Assembly (NCBI RefSeq): GCF_014207355.1
Contig: NZ_JACHEF010000001.1
Location: forward strand, 982,002-1,046,001
Length of the DNA stretch: 64,000 nt
Direction of reading: 5' to 3'
Origin: Mesorhizobium sangaii
GTDB lineage: Bacteria; Pseudomonadota; Alphaproteobacteria; Rhizobiales; Rhizobiaceae
A program made the translations under genes and the position numbers. The notes beneath the pieces were generated by a model. The model made no database searches and was not told where the DNA came from. It was given only the letters and a program-made list of their open reading frames with translations. Positions 7,083 to 14,694 of the stretch are shown in pieces (the stretch's first letter is position 1; the number at the start of each line of letters is the position of its first letter).

Positions 7083-8858
7083 TCACCCCTTCGGGGCCGG
7101 CACCGGCTCGGGCTTGACCTTCGGGGTTTCCTGCGCCGTGTTGGATTCGATGGGCGGCAGGCCCTTCATCAGCTTCTGCTGCAAGGTGGCCAGCACATCG
7201 GGGTCCGGCTTCAGGTCGCGCGCCTGGTTCCACTGGAAGGTGGCTTCCAGCTTGCGGCCGACACGCCAGTAGGCGTCGCCGAGATGATCGTTGAGAACCG
7301 GATCTTCGGGCTTCAGCGACACGGCGCGTTCCATCTCGCGCACCGCGTCATCGAACCGGCCGAGGCGGAAATAGGCCCAGCCCAGGGAATCGACGATGTA
7401 GCCGTCGCTCGGCCTGAGATCGACGGCCTTCTGGATCATCGCCAGGCCTTCCTTGAGGTTCGTATTCATGTCGACCCAGGAATAGCCGAGATAGTTCAGC
7501 ACCTGCGGCTGGTCGGGGAACAGTTCCAGCGCCTTGCGGAAGCTCGGTTCGGCCTTGGGCCATTCCTTCAGCCGCTCATAGGCGATGCCGCGTTGGTAGA
7601 AGATGTTCCAGTTGGCGGCAGTCGGTGTCTTCAGCACCGTGACTGCCTTGTCATAGAGATTGGCCGCCGAGCGGAAATCATCCTTCGACGAATAGACGCC
7701 GCCGAGCGCCAGATAGGCGCGCATATCGTCGGGATGCGCGTCGACGAACGCCTTCAGATGAGTGATCGCCTCGTCCTGGCGATTGAGATCGGCAAGGTTG
7801 AGGCCGAGTTGCAGGTCCGAAAGCTCTTTCAATGGCGAAGAGTCGGGGATGCGCCGATAGAGCGCGATGGCGCCCTCGCCATCCTTCAGCTGTTCGGAAA
7901 CGGCCGCGAGTTGCACCAGGGCTGCGTCGCTGTCAGGCTTCAGGGCGAGAGCATACTGCAGGTAAAGACGGACAAATGGCTCGCCACCGCCGCGATTGAG
8001 CGCCGTGGCGAGATCAAGCAGGATCTCCGACGCACCGTCCGACGGGCCAGCAGCGAACGGTGCGATCTTGTCGCCCTTGCTGATCTTGTCGCGCAAGGCG
8101 AGGATTTCCAGCTTGCCCGGCGCAAACGCCTCGGCCTGAACGAGCACCGCCAGTGCCTTGTCCTTGTCGCCCTTGCGGGCCAGGAACGACGCGTAGGCCT
8201 GGGCGTTGCGCATCCAGGTTTCGGGAGCCGCACCACCGGCCGCCGTGTCCTGCATCGTCGCGGCGTAGATCGCCTCGGCCTTTTCGGGCATGCCAGACGC
8301 GTCCGCGATCAGCGCGCGATGGAAGGACTTGAACAGGCCGAACCAGTCCGGCCCCTGCAGCTTGTCGATGGAAGCCATCGCATCGCTGGCCTGGCCGGCG
8401 CCTTGTTGGGCCCAGCCGGACATGACGCCGGAGATCAGCCGGTCGAGATCGGATTCCAGCGACAGCTTGAGCCAGTACTGCGCCTTGGTGAAATCCTTCT
8501 TGTGGAAGGAATCGACCGCTAGCGCCAAGCGCGAGAAGCGCTCGACATCGGGAACTTCCTTGAGCTTGTCGGCATAGACCAGGGATTCGTCGAAGCGCCC
8601 TTGAGCGATCAGCGACAGCATCAGGCTCTGCTGCAGGCCGGTGTCGCTCGGATTGAAGGCCAATGCCTGCTTGTAATAGGCGATGGCGCTGTCGAGGTCG
8701 TTGTCGCCTTCGGCGATCCGGGCGGCCAGATAGGCACCCGAGAACGACGTGATCTTGACCGGTTCGGTGGTTTGCTTGGCATAGGCCGGCAAAGCCGAGA
8801 TCGCCATGCCTGTCACAATTGCCAGCCTTGTCAGCCAGCGCGCACGTCCTTGCTGCAT
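7083..8858 (-). CDS. Exported tetratricopeptide-repeat protein
   Basis: The start is ATG at 8856-8858, with GAAAGGGAT about 6 nt upstream; the reading from 8972 is longer but has no such site. Residues 1-29 form a signal peptide ending ALPAYA-K. The remainder of the 591 residues is a solenoid of TPR-like helices, for example AIAYYKQALAFNPSD near the N-terminus and the stretch LNYLGYSWVDMN ... DSLGWAYFRLGRFDDAV near the C-terminus. It ends in a Pro-rich tail. Such proteins act as periplasmic or envelope scaffolds. It is monocistronic with its own terminator. Confidence 0.85.
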   Translation of the reverse strand: MQQGRARWLTRLAIVTGMAISALPAYAKQTTEPVKITSFSGAYLAARIAEGDNDLDSAIAYYKQALAFNPSDTGLQQSLMLSLIAQGRFDESLVYADKLKEVPDVERFSRLALAVDSFHKKDFTKAQYWLKLSLESDLDRLISGVMSGWAQQGAGQASDAMASIDKLQGPDWFGLFKSFHRALIADASGMPEKAEAIYAATMQDTAAGGAAPETWMRNAQAYASFLARKGDKDKALAVLVQAEAFAPGKLEILALRDKISKGDKIAPFAAGPSDGASEILLDLATALNRGGGEPFVRLYLQYALALKPDSDAALVQLAAVSEQLKDGEGAIALYRRIPDSSPLKELSDLQLGLNLADLNRQDEAITHLKAFVDAHPDDMRAYLALGGVYSSKDDFRSAANLYDKAVTVLKTPTAANWNIFYQRGIAYERLKEWPKAEPSFRKALELFPDQPQVLNYLGYSWVDMNTNLKEGLAMIQKAVDLRPSDGYIVDSLGWAYFRLGRFDDAVREMERAVSLKPEDPVLNDHLGDAYWRVGRKLEATFQWNQARDLKPDPDVLATLQQKLMKGLPPIESNTAQETPKVKPEPVPAPKG

Positions 8859-9092
8859 CGTATCCCTTTCAGCCAGGCGCCATCTCCGCGTCAGCGGGAT
8901 CGACGTAGACTCGATCTTTCCGGGCAAAGCATGGCCTTTTTGGGGTCGCGCTTCAATCCGCCTCGAATTCACAATCCGGGCACCCGATTAACAAACCATG
9001 GCGACCAGGGACAGTTTTCCGTTTTTGAGTTCCGGTCATGGCCCTGCGCGGAGCCGATCATATCACAGGTTCGATCCGCTGGGACCCCGATA

Positions 9093-9410
9093 TCAGCGCT
9101 TGCCCGGCAAGGCAGGCCGCTGCACCTGCGTGTCGCGATAGCCGCCGGCAGCAATCGTGCTGCACAGCCCATGCCACCCGCAGCCTCCGCAAGCCTTGCG
9201 CACAAGGCCGGTCGAAAATGCCTGCCGCATCCGTGCCAGGATTGCCGCATCGAGAGCGAGGTGGGCGCCGGGCCGGATTGGCTGCGCCAGCAGATCCTCC
9301 ACATCCTGGGCCGCCATCTGGTCCCGCTCGACGGCGCTGTCGCGCAGGCAGTGCGGTTCCGGCTCGTCGAGCAACGGGGCACAAATGTCGTCCGGGCCGG
9401 AGCCGTAGTG
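9093..9410 (-). pseudogene. DUF1284-family gene, 5' end lost
   Basis: The frame reads GPDDICAPLLDEPEPHC, then a helical middle, then the Cys motif CGGCGWHGLCSTIAAGGYRDT, and stops at 9093. From memory this matches the C-terminal two thirds of DUF1284 proteins, cysteine-rich and probably metal-binding. The expected N-terminal part (an RAHHLLC-type opening) is absent. At about 9408 the sequence changes to a transposase tail in another frame. I infer truncation by an IS element. Confidence 0.6.
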
Positions 9411-9601
9411 CCGAAGGCGTTCACGGCATGGAGAATATTGAAGGCGAGGATTGAGAGCGCCGCTTCGGCTTTCACCGCCTTAAGCCCCTTGGTGAGGAAC
9501 CTTCCACCGCCCGACATGCGCTTGATCGTCCCGAAGGGGTGCTCAACGGTACATCGTCGGATCGTCATCAAGCTGGGGTCGGCGCAAATTCTCGCCTCCA
9601 T
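9411..9601 (-). mobile_element. IS1182-type transposase C-terminal remnant
   Basis: The minus strand reads DPSLMTIRRCTVEHPFGTIK, then FLTKGLKAVKAEAALSILAFNILH, the C-terminal region of IS1182/IS5-group DDE transposases that includes the last catalytic Glu (TVEHPFGT). Only about 60 codons remain and no inverted terminal repeat is evident. The remnant abuts the truncated DUF1284 gene on one side and overlaps the last 16 codons of the LysR gene on the other. Confidence 0.7.
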
Positions 9602-10481
9602 TCAGTCCCGCGAGAAGCGGCGCGTGCGCGGCGAGCCTGCGGGATACGAACTCGGTAAAGAGCCGCACACGCTTCGTCTTGCGTGTCTCCCCCTGTGTGA
9701 GAAGCCAGAGCGTTCCGTACATGTGCAGGTCGGCGCCCGGCACCCTCACCAGTAGGGGGTCGGCATCGCCAACGAAGCACGGCAGCGTCGTGATCCCGAG
9801 CCCTTGCCGTACAGCAACGATCTGCGCCTCGGCATCTGTGACCCTGAACGGAACCTGGGCGGTGCGAACCTCACCCTCGCTGGCCCAATCCGGAATTCCA
9901 TGAATGCTTATGACGATCCACCGGATGGGATCAGGCGCGCCCGCACGCCACGCGGCTAGGCGATCGCGGGACATGTAGACGCCGCCGAACACCTCCGGTC
10001 CCTTCAGGCCGTGAAGATTGAGCGGCAGGGTTTTGCGGTCGTAGACGACGCGGATCGCGACGTCGGCCTCTCGGTTGGTCAGATTTACCAGCTCTCCGGA
10101 CGACAAGATATCCATCTCGATGTCCGGATGCAGACGCGCGAAATCGGCGAAGTCCGGCATGAGCAGGTGTGTCGCGAGGGGCGGTGCCAGCGTCACCCGC
10201 AGAAGCCCGCGCACGCTCTGGTCGCGACCGAAGACGCGCGTCTCCAGCTGGTGCGACGACGCTTCCATCTGTTCGGCGAGCTCGAGGACCTCCTCCCCCG
10301 CAGCCGTCAGGCGGTAGCCCGAAGGCAGCTTTTCGAACATGTGCGCCCCAAGGCGTTCCTCGAGCTGGGCGATGCGTCGCAGCACGGTCGAATGATTCAC
10401 CCCGAGGTGCGCGGCGGCAGCCCGCACCGAGCCTCCGCGTGCGACGGCAAGAAAGTAGCGAACGTCATCCCAGTCGATCAT
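9543..10481 (-). CDS. LysR-family transcriptional regulator
   Basis: The start is ATG at 10479-10481, giving MIDWDDVRYFLAVARGGSVR and a winged helix (residues 1-62, HLGVNHSTVLRRIAQLEERLG). The effector domain follows (residues about 90-290). The family normally ends near VSRRLAAHAPLLAGLNG. Here the last 16 residues (ENLRRPQLDDDPTMYR) come from the IS1182 remnant, so the 3' end was altered by insertion, probably without loss of function. It is divergent from the SDR operon at 10772 and is its likely regulator. Confidence 0.88.
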   Translation of the reverse strand: MIDWDDVRYFLAVARGGSVRAAAAHLGVNHSTVLRRIAQLEERLGAHMFEKLPSGYRLTAAGEEVLELAEQMEASSHQLETRVFGRDQSVRGLLRVTLAPPLATHLLMPDFADFARLHPDIEMDILSSGELVNLTNREADVAIRVVYDRKTLPLNLHGLKGPEVFGGVYMSRDRLAAWRAGAPDPIRWIVISIHGIPDWASEGEVRTAQVPFRVTDAEAQIVAVRQGLGITTLPCFVGDADPLLVRVPGADLHMYGTLWLLTQGETRKTKRVRLFTEFVSRRLAAHAPLLAGLNGGENLRRPQLDDDPTMYR

Positions 10482-10520
10482 GGTGCGATCCCGCACCGCA
10501 AGGTGCGCCTTCCAAAGCCC

Positions 10521-10587
10521 TAACTTGTCGTACAACAGTACGGGGCGGCGGCCATCGTAACATTTGTCGACATAACATTTTGTCGAC
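10521..10587. promoter_or_regulatory. Three iterated TAAC(ATT)TTGTCGnAC boxes, probable LysR operators
   Basis: Related boxes occur at 10521-10533 (TAACTTGTCGTAC), 10558-10571 (TAACATTTGTCGAC) and 10573-10587 (TAACATTTTGTCGAC). Two contain the palindrome GTCGAC and the first is TTGT-CGT-ACAA. They lie 40-106 bp upstream of the LysR start in the LysR/SDR divergent intergenic region. The assignment to this LysR protein is inference. Confidence 0.55.
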
Positions 10588-10771
10588 GAGCGGGGCCTAA
10601 TTCCGAACGGCGGAACCTTATCGTCGCGGCTGCAGTTAATAGCCGTACCGGATCGATTTCGCACCACCGATGTGCGCACTTCCTCACTCAACGCCTGACC
10701 CCGGCAAACCCATCTTGAGGTCTCGGGGCATTCCCGAATGACCAAGGCGGAAGCCTGGAAGGATGCACGTC

Positions 10772-11506
10772 ATGACCAGATTGAATGGAAAGACCGCCGT
10801 CATCACCGGCGGCGCTACCGGCATCGGCCGCGCCGCGGCAAAGCGCTTCATCGAGGAGGGCGCCTTCGTCTTCATCTTTGGCCGCCGGCAGGAAGCGCTC
10901 GACGCCGCTGTGGCCGACCTCGGGCCCAATGCCCGCGCGGTGAAGGGCTCGGTCTCCGATCTGGCCGACCTCGACCGACTCTACGCGGCGGTGAAGGCCG
11001 AGCGCGGAAGCCTCGACATCGTCTTCGCCAATGCCGGGGCCGGAGGCCCGCTTCCGCTCGGCCAGATCACCGCCGAGCACATTGACGAAACCTTCGACAC
11101 CAACGTGAAGGGCACGATCTTCACGGTGCAGAAGGCGCTGCCGCTGATGGGCCCGGGCGGTTCGATCATCCTGACCGGATCGAGCGCCGGCACCACGGGC
11201 GCCCCGGGATTCACTGCCTACAGCGCGAGCAAGGCGGCCGTGCGCAACCTCGCACGGACCTGGGCCGAGGATCTTAAGGGCACCGGCATCCGGGTAAACG
11301 TGCTGTCGCCCGGGGCGACGGCGACTGAACTCGCAAAGGAAGCGCTAGGCGAGGAGGGCCAGAAGGCCTACGGCGCGATGACCCCGCTCCAGCGAATGGC
11401 CGACCCGGCGGAGATCGGAGCCGTGGCCGCCTTCCTCGCGTCGTCGGACAGCAGCTTCATGACCGCCAGCGAGGTCGCCGTCGACGGCGGCCTGGCGCAA
11501 CTTTGA
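10772..11506 (+). CDS. SDR-family NAD(P)-dependent oxidoreductase 1
   Basis: I choose ATG 10772 because GGAAGG (10757-10762) directly abuts the alternative ATG at 10763 but sits 9 nt before this one. The 244-residue protein has the Rossmann motif TGGATGIG (residues 12-19), the NAG motif (FANAGAG), and the catalytic Ser/Tyr/Lys as TGSSAGTTGAPGFTAYSASK. It should oxidise or reduce an alcohol/ketone with NAD(P)(H); the substrate is unknown. It is the first gene of a plus-strand operon and about half identical by eye to the next gene, so the pair probably arose by duplication. Confidence 0.9.
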   Translation: MTRLNGKTAVITGGATGIGRAAAKRFIEEGAFVFIFGRRQEALDAAVADLGPNARAVKGSVSDLADLDRLYAAVKAERGSLDIVFANAGAGGPLPLGQITAEHIDETFDTNVKGTIFTVQKALPLMGPGGSIILTGSSAGTTGAPGFTAYSASKAAVRNLARTWAEDLKGTGIRVNVLSPGATATELAKEALGEEGQKAYGAMTPLQRMADPAEIGAVAAFLASSDSSFMTASEVAVDGGLAQL

Positions 11507-11554
11507 CCCCAGCGCGGTCCGTGCCTGGCCCGCGCGCAAAGAAAGACAAAGTTT

Positions 11555-12307
11555 ATGAAAAAACTCGAAGGTAAGGTCGCTGTCATCACCGGCGGCAGCA
11601 GCGGGATTGGGTTGGCCACGGCGAAACGCTTCGTGGAAGAAGGCGCGCACGTCGTGATCACCGGGCGAAGAGAGAATGAGCTGAAGGAGGCCGCGGCCTC
11701 CATCGGAAGAAACGTTATGATCGTTGTCGGCGACGTTGCGCGCCTGGACGACCTGGACCGGCTCTATGCCGTCGTGAAAGAGAAGCATGGTCACATCGAC
11801 ATTCTCTTTGCCAACGCCGGCGCGGGAACGATCGCACCACTCGCAGGAGCTACCGAGGCCCACTTCGACCAGATTTTCGACGTGAATGTGAAGGGGCTCT
11901 TCTTCACGGTGCAGAAGGCCCTTCCCCTGTTCAAAGACGGCGGTTCGATCATCCTGACATCTTCCGTCGCGAACGTGTTGGGGGTGCCCGGATTTAGCGC
12001 CTACGCCGCGAGCAAGGCGGCTGTGCGCAACTTCGCGCGCGCTTGGACACTGGAGCTGAAAGACCGCCAAATTCGCGTGAATACGGTGAGCCCCGGACCG
12101 ATCGAGACTCCCGCGCTAGAGACGACGACAGGCCTCACCCCTGAGGAAGCCGAGCAAGCGGCCGCCCAGTTTGCTTCACAGATCCCGATGGGTCGCAGGG
12201 GCAAACCAGAGGAAATCGCGGCTGCGGTCACGTTCCTCGCCTCCGATGAAAGTTCTTTCATCACTGGCGTGGATCTCGCCGTCGACGGCGGCATGGCACA
12301 GGTCTGA
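11555..12307 (+). CDS. SDR-family NAD(P)-dependent oxidoreductase 2
   Basis: The 250-residue protein starts MKKLEGKVAVITGGSSGIGL, with the cofactor-binding TGGSSGIG at residues 13-20. Also visible are FANAGAG, the catalytic Ser in LTSSVANV, and YAASK as Tyr-x3-Lys. It ends GVDLAVDGGMAQV, the usual SDR C-terminus. It lies 48 bp after SDR1 in the same orientation and is closely similar to it throughout, including identical stretches such as KGxxFTVQKALPL. The substrate is unknown. It belongs to the LysR-controlled accessory operon. Confidence 0.9.
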   Translation: MKKLEGKVAVITGGSSGIGLATAKRFVEEGAHVVITGRRENELKEAAASIGRNVMIVVGDVARLDDLDRLYAVVKEKHGHIDILFANAGAGTIAPLAGATEAHFDQIFDVNVKGLFFTVQKALPLFKDGGSIILTSSVANVLGVPGFSAYAASKAAVRNFARAWTLELKDRQIRVNTVSPGPIETPALETTTGLTPEEAEQAAAQFASQIPMGRRGKPEEIAAAVTFLASDESSFITGVDLAVDGGMAQV

Positions 12308-12339
12308 CCCCGGCGTTAAAACAAGATCGGAGAAGCATA

Positions 12340-12942
12340 ATGACCTATTCAATTATCGGCTTCGGCAATATCGGCAAGGCTTTGGCCAAGGCATTTGCCC
12401 GCAAGGGCGTCGAAGTGTCCGTCGCAACCACGCGCGACCCGGAAAGCTTTGCATCCGACGCGGCCGCGATCGGGCCCACGATCATTCCCAAAACACTGGC
12501 GGAAGCGGTCAAGGCGGACATCATCTTTTTGGCGGTCCGTTTCGAAGCGCACCCGGATGTCGCGAAGGCGCTCGCCACCTGGCAGGGGAAGACCATCGTC
12601 GATGTGACCAATGCCTACGGCGTGCCCCCTGAGGAACTGGGAGGACAGCCTTCGTCCAAGTTCGTCGCACAGGCCTTCACTGACGCAAGACTGGTCAAGG
12701 GCTTCAATCATCTGATCGCTGCCACCCTTGACCAAGACCCGGCCGTGCATGGTGGCAGGAGAGTCGTGTTGCTGGCGAGCGACGATGACGCTGCCGCGGC
12801 GGAGATTGCTGCGCTCGCGGAAAAGCTCGGTTTCTCGCCGATCAAACTTGGCGGGCTGTCGGAAGGTGGGCTGCTAGTCCAGGCGCGCGGAAACAGCTGG
12901 GGTCATCTGGTCTTCAAGGACCTGGTCAAGTTCGACGGATGA
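12340..12942 (+). CDS. NADPH-dependent F420 reductase-family (NAD(P)-binding) protein
   Basis: The protein has 200 residues and starts MTYSIIGFGNIGKALAKAFA, with the GxGxxG dinucleotide-binding loop at residues 8-13. The pattern VVLLASDDDAAAAEIAALAEKLGF and the C-terminal GHLVFKDLV belong to the F420-dependent NADP oxidoreductase-like family. In Rhizobiales these proteins generally act on NADP(H) with substrates that are not F420. It lies 32 bp after SDR2. A decayed paralogue of its second half is at 14337-14660. Confidence 0.85.
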   Translation: MTYSIIGFGNIGKALAKAFARKGVEVSVATTRDPESFASDAAAIGPTIIPKTLAEAVKADIIFLAVRFEAHPDVAKALATWQGKTIVDVTNAYGVPPEELGGQPSSKFVAQAFTDARLVKGFNHLIAATLDQDPAVHGGRRVVLLASDDDAAAAEIAALAEKLGFSPIKLGGLSEGGLLVQARGNSWGHLVFKDLVKFDG

Positions 12943-12977
12943 ACACGACGTCCCACCGGCAGGGACACGACGCACGC

Positions 12978-13001
12978 GATCGGATCGAGCGCGATCCGAT
13001 C
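12978..13001. repeat. Perfect hairpin between operon genes
   Basis: GATCGGATCG (12978-12987) and CGATCCGATC (12992-13001) form 10-bp perfect arms with loop AGCG. It lies 35 bp after the F420-type gene and 22 bp before the SnoaL-like pseudogene. There is no U-run, so it is more likely an mRNA-stabilising structure or protein site than a terminator. Confidence 0.6.
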
Positions 13002-13023
13002 CAAGCGAAATGGAGAAATTCCC

Positions 13024-13434
13024 ATGAGCATCGAGAAGAATATCCAGACCGTGAAGGACTTCTTCGCCGCGATCGGCGGCGATAGGGAGGCTCTCCTGGC
13101 GCTGGTCGCCGAAGACATCGAGTGGATCATTCCGGGCGAGGGCTGGCCGCTGGCCGGAACGCGTCACGGACACGCCGGGCTGGCGGATTTGCTTGAGACG
13201 GCCTCCAAGTCGATAGAAACGTCCACGGAACCCCGGGAGTTCGTGGCGCAAGGAGACCGGGTCCTCGTGCTCGGCTTCGCGAGGGGGAAAGTCAAAGCTA
13301 CGAACAAGACGTTCGAGGACGACTGAGTCTTCGCCATCACGGTCCGGGACGGTAGACTGACCAACATCCGTGAATACGTCGACACGCAAGCATTGGCCCG
13401 GGCCTCGCAGATGGACGCGCCCGGGCTGGCGTAG
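13024..13434 (+). pseudogene. SnoaL/NTF2-like protein gene with in-frame TGA
   Basis: The frame opens MSIEKNIQTVKDFFAAIGGDR, continues with IEWIIPGEGWPLAGTRHGH, the typical SnoaL-like cone fold, and reaches a TGA at 13324-13326 after KTFEDD. Beyond it the same frame continues uninterrupted with VFAITVRDGRLTNIREYVDT to a TAG at 13432-13434, which is the normal end of this family. The expected residue at the stop is Trp (FEDDWVF), so one G-to-A change (TGG to TGA) explains it. Without readthrough the product loses its last two strands. Confidence 0.8.
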
Positions 13435-13541
13435 CGTTGGCCGACTGCGGCCATCGGGTCGGGGCAGACGGTGGATCAGCCATGGATCGCCCCCTCGCAC
13501 GCCGCGCGCTCGTCTAATGCCCAACCGTAAAGGAGATTCCG

Positions 13542-14174
13542 ATGTACGACCAATCCAAGCTATCCGAGTTGATCCGGTTCGCACGTGTAGATGCAGGCTC
13601 CACTGTCATTGACGTCTACCCAGGCGACGGCGATTGGACGCGCCTGTTCTCCGACGTCGTGGGCCCCGGAGGTCGGGTCTACAGTTTCGTGCCGGCCGAA
13701 GTCGCCGACTTCAAAAACGATCCGGTTGGCCGCATGCGGACACTCGCGAAGGAGCCGGGCCGAGAGAACGTCGAAGCCGTCTCGGCGGACCTCGTGGCGA
13801 TGCCGGAGGTCACGCAGCCAGCAGATGTGCTGTGGCTGCACCTGTTTTACCACGATCTTCACACCGCCCTAATCCAGAAGAAGGGTGCGACGGCGGCAGA
13901 CTTCAATCGAGCTGTCTACGAGCGGCTGAAGCCCGGTGGGTCCTACGTCATCGTCGACCACGCCGCCGCCGCTGGGTCGGGCACGAGCGACACCCAGGCG
14001 CTGCATCGGATCGACCCTGCCTCTGTTCGCGAGGAGGTGGAGGCGGCCGGCTTCGTACTGGATGCGAAAAGCACAATGCTCGCGAACAAGGATGATGCGC
14101 ACTCGATCAAGGTGTTCGATCCTTCGATCAAGGGCGAGACCGATCGCTTCGCCTATCGGTTCGTGAAGCCCTGA
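13542..14174 (+). CDS. Class I SAM-dependent methyltransferase-like protein
   Basis: The 210-residue protein has a motif I variant VIDVYPGDGDWTRLF (residues 23-37) and the post-motif VYSFVPAEVADF. It also has VLWLHLFYHDLH and LKPGGSYVIVDHAAAAG, the standard Rossmann methyltransferase order. The start follows AAAGGAG closely. Motif I has P-G-D-G-D where many enzymes have G-x-G-x-G, but this variant occurs in the family. The substrate is unknown. It is the last apparently intact gene of the LysR-linked operon. Confidence 0.85.
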   Translation: MYDQSKLSELIRFARVDAGSTVIDVYPGDGDWTRLFSDVVGPGGRVYSFVPAEVADFKNDPVGRMRTLAKEPGRENVEAVSADLVAMPEVTQPADVLWLHLFYHDLHTALIQKKGATAADFNRAVYERLKPGGSYVIVDHAAAAGSGTSDTQALHRIDPASVREEVEAAGFVLDAKSTMLANKDDAHSIKVFDPSIKGETDRFAYRFVKP

Positions 14175-14194
14175 CAGGTCCCGGAACCGACTTC

Positions 14195-14350
14195 ATGTCG
14201 ACCTCGCCGATGGGTACAAACAAGCCCATCGAAGACATCGAGGCAAGCCTGCTTGCCGCCACGAAGTCGGCTTTGGATGAGCTGGTCTGGTGGGCTCACG
14301 CGACGATGGCGGCGAACGCCGCTGAAGCGTCATTTTGGAGTTTTCCTTGA
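14195..14350 (+). pseudogene. Remnant of a reductase C-terminus (possibly FMN-reductase type)
   Basis: ATG 14195 opens 51 codons reading TSPMGTNKPIEDIEASLLAATKSALDELVWWAH and ends at TGA 14348-14350 just after the sequence merges with the F420-type remnant. The SALDELVWWA helix resembles the last helix of NADPH-dependent FMN reductase-like proteins, but the match is from memory and short. The natural 3' end is replaced at about 14337. Confidence 0.35.
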
Positions 14351-14660
14351 AGAGCTGGACGGCCTCCCGTCCTCCGCCTTCGTCGCGAGGGCATTCACCG
14401 GCGCCAAGTTCGTGAAAGGTTTCAATCACCTGGTTGCGGCCACCCTGGCTGCCGATCCGATCGTCGAGGGCGGCCATCGGGTCGTCTTTCTGTCGAGCGA
14501 CGACGAGGACGCGACCGCTCCCGTGGCGGATTTGGCCAAACAACTCGGGTTCGCACCCGTCAAGCTGGGAAAACTCAACGAGGGTGGCGCGCTGGTGCAC
14601 GCACGCGGCCGCACTTGGGGCCAGCTGATCTTCCAGGACCTGTTCAAGAAGGAGCAGTAA
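14337..14660 (+). pseudogene. Truncated paralogue of the F420 reductase-family gene
   Basis: From GVFLEELDGLPSSAFVARAF to the stop, this frame aligns residue by residue with the second half of the protein at 12340 (GVPPEELGGQPSSKFVAQAF). Shared stretches include VKGFNHL and KLGFxPxKLGxLxEGG. The N-terminal GxGxxG half is absent; upstream lies an unrelated remnant in another frame. A deletion joining two genes is the simplest explanation. The remaining 107 codons have no stop, so the event may be recent. Confidence 0.75.
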
Positions 14661-14694
14661 CGGATTTACTGTCCACTGTCCAAACGCCAGCCGC

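Noticed and set aside
6924..8522. 532-codon plus-strand frame
   Set aside because: It is antisense to the TPR gene. The minus strand has the signal peptide, ribosome site and terminator.
13324..13326. TGA of the SnoaL-like gene as a selenocysteine codon
   Set aside because: The family has Trp at this position, no selenocysteine enzyme is known in this fold, and no selenocysteine insertion hairpin is seen after the TGA.
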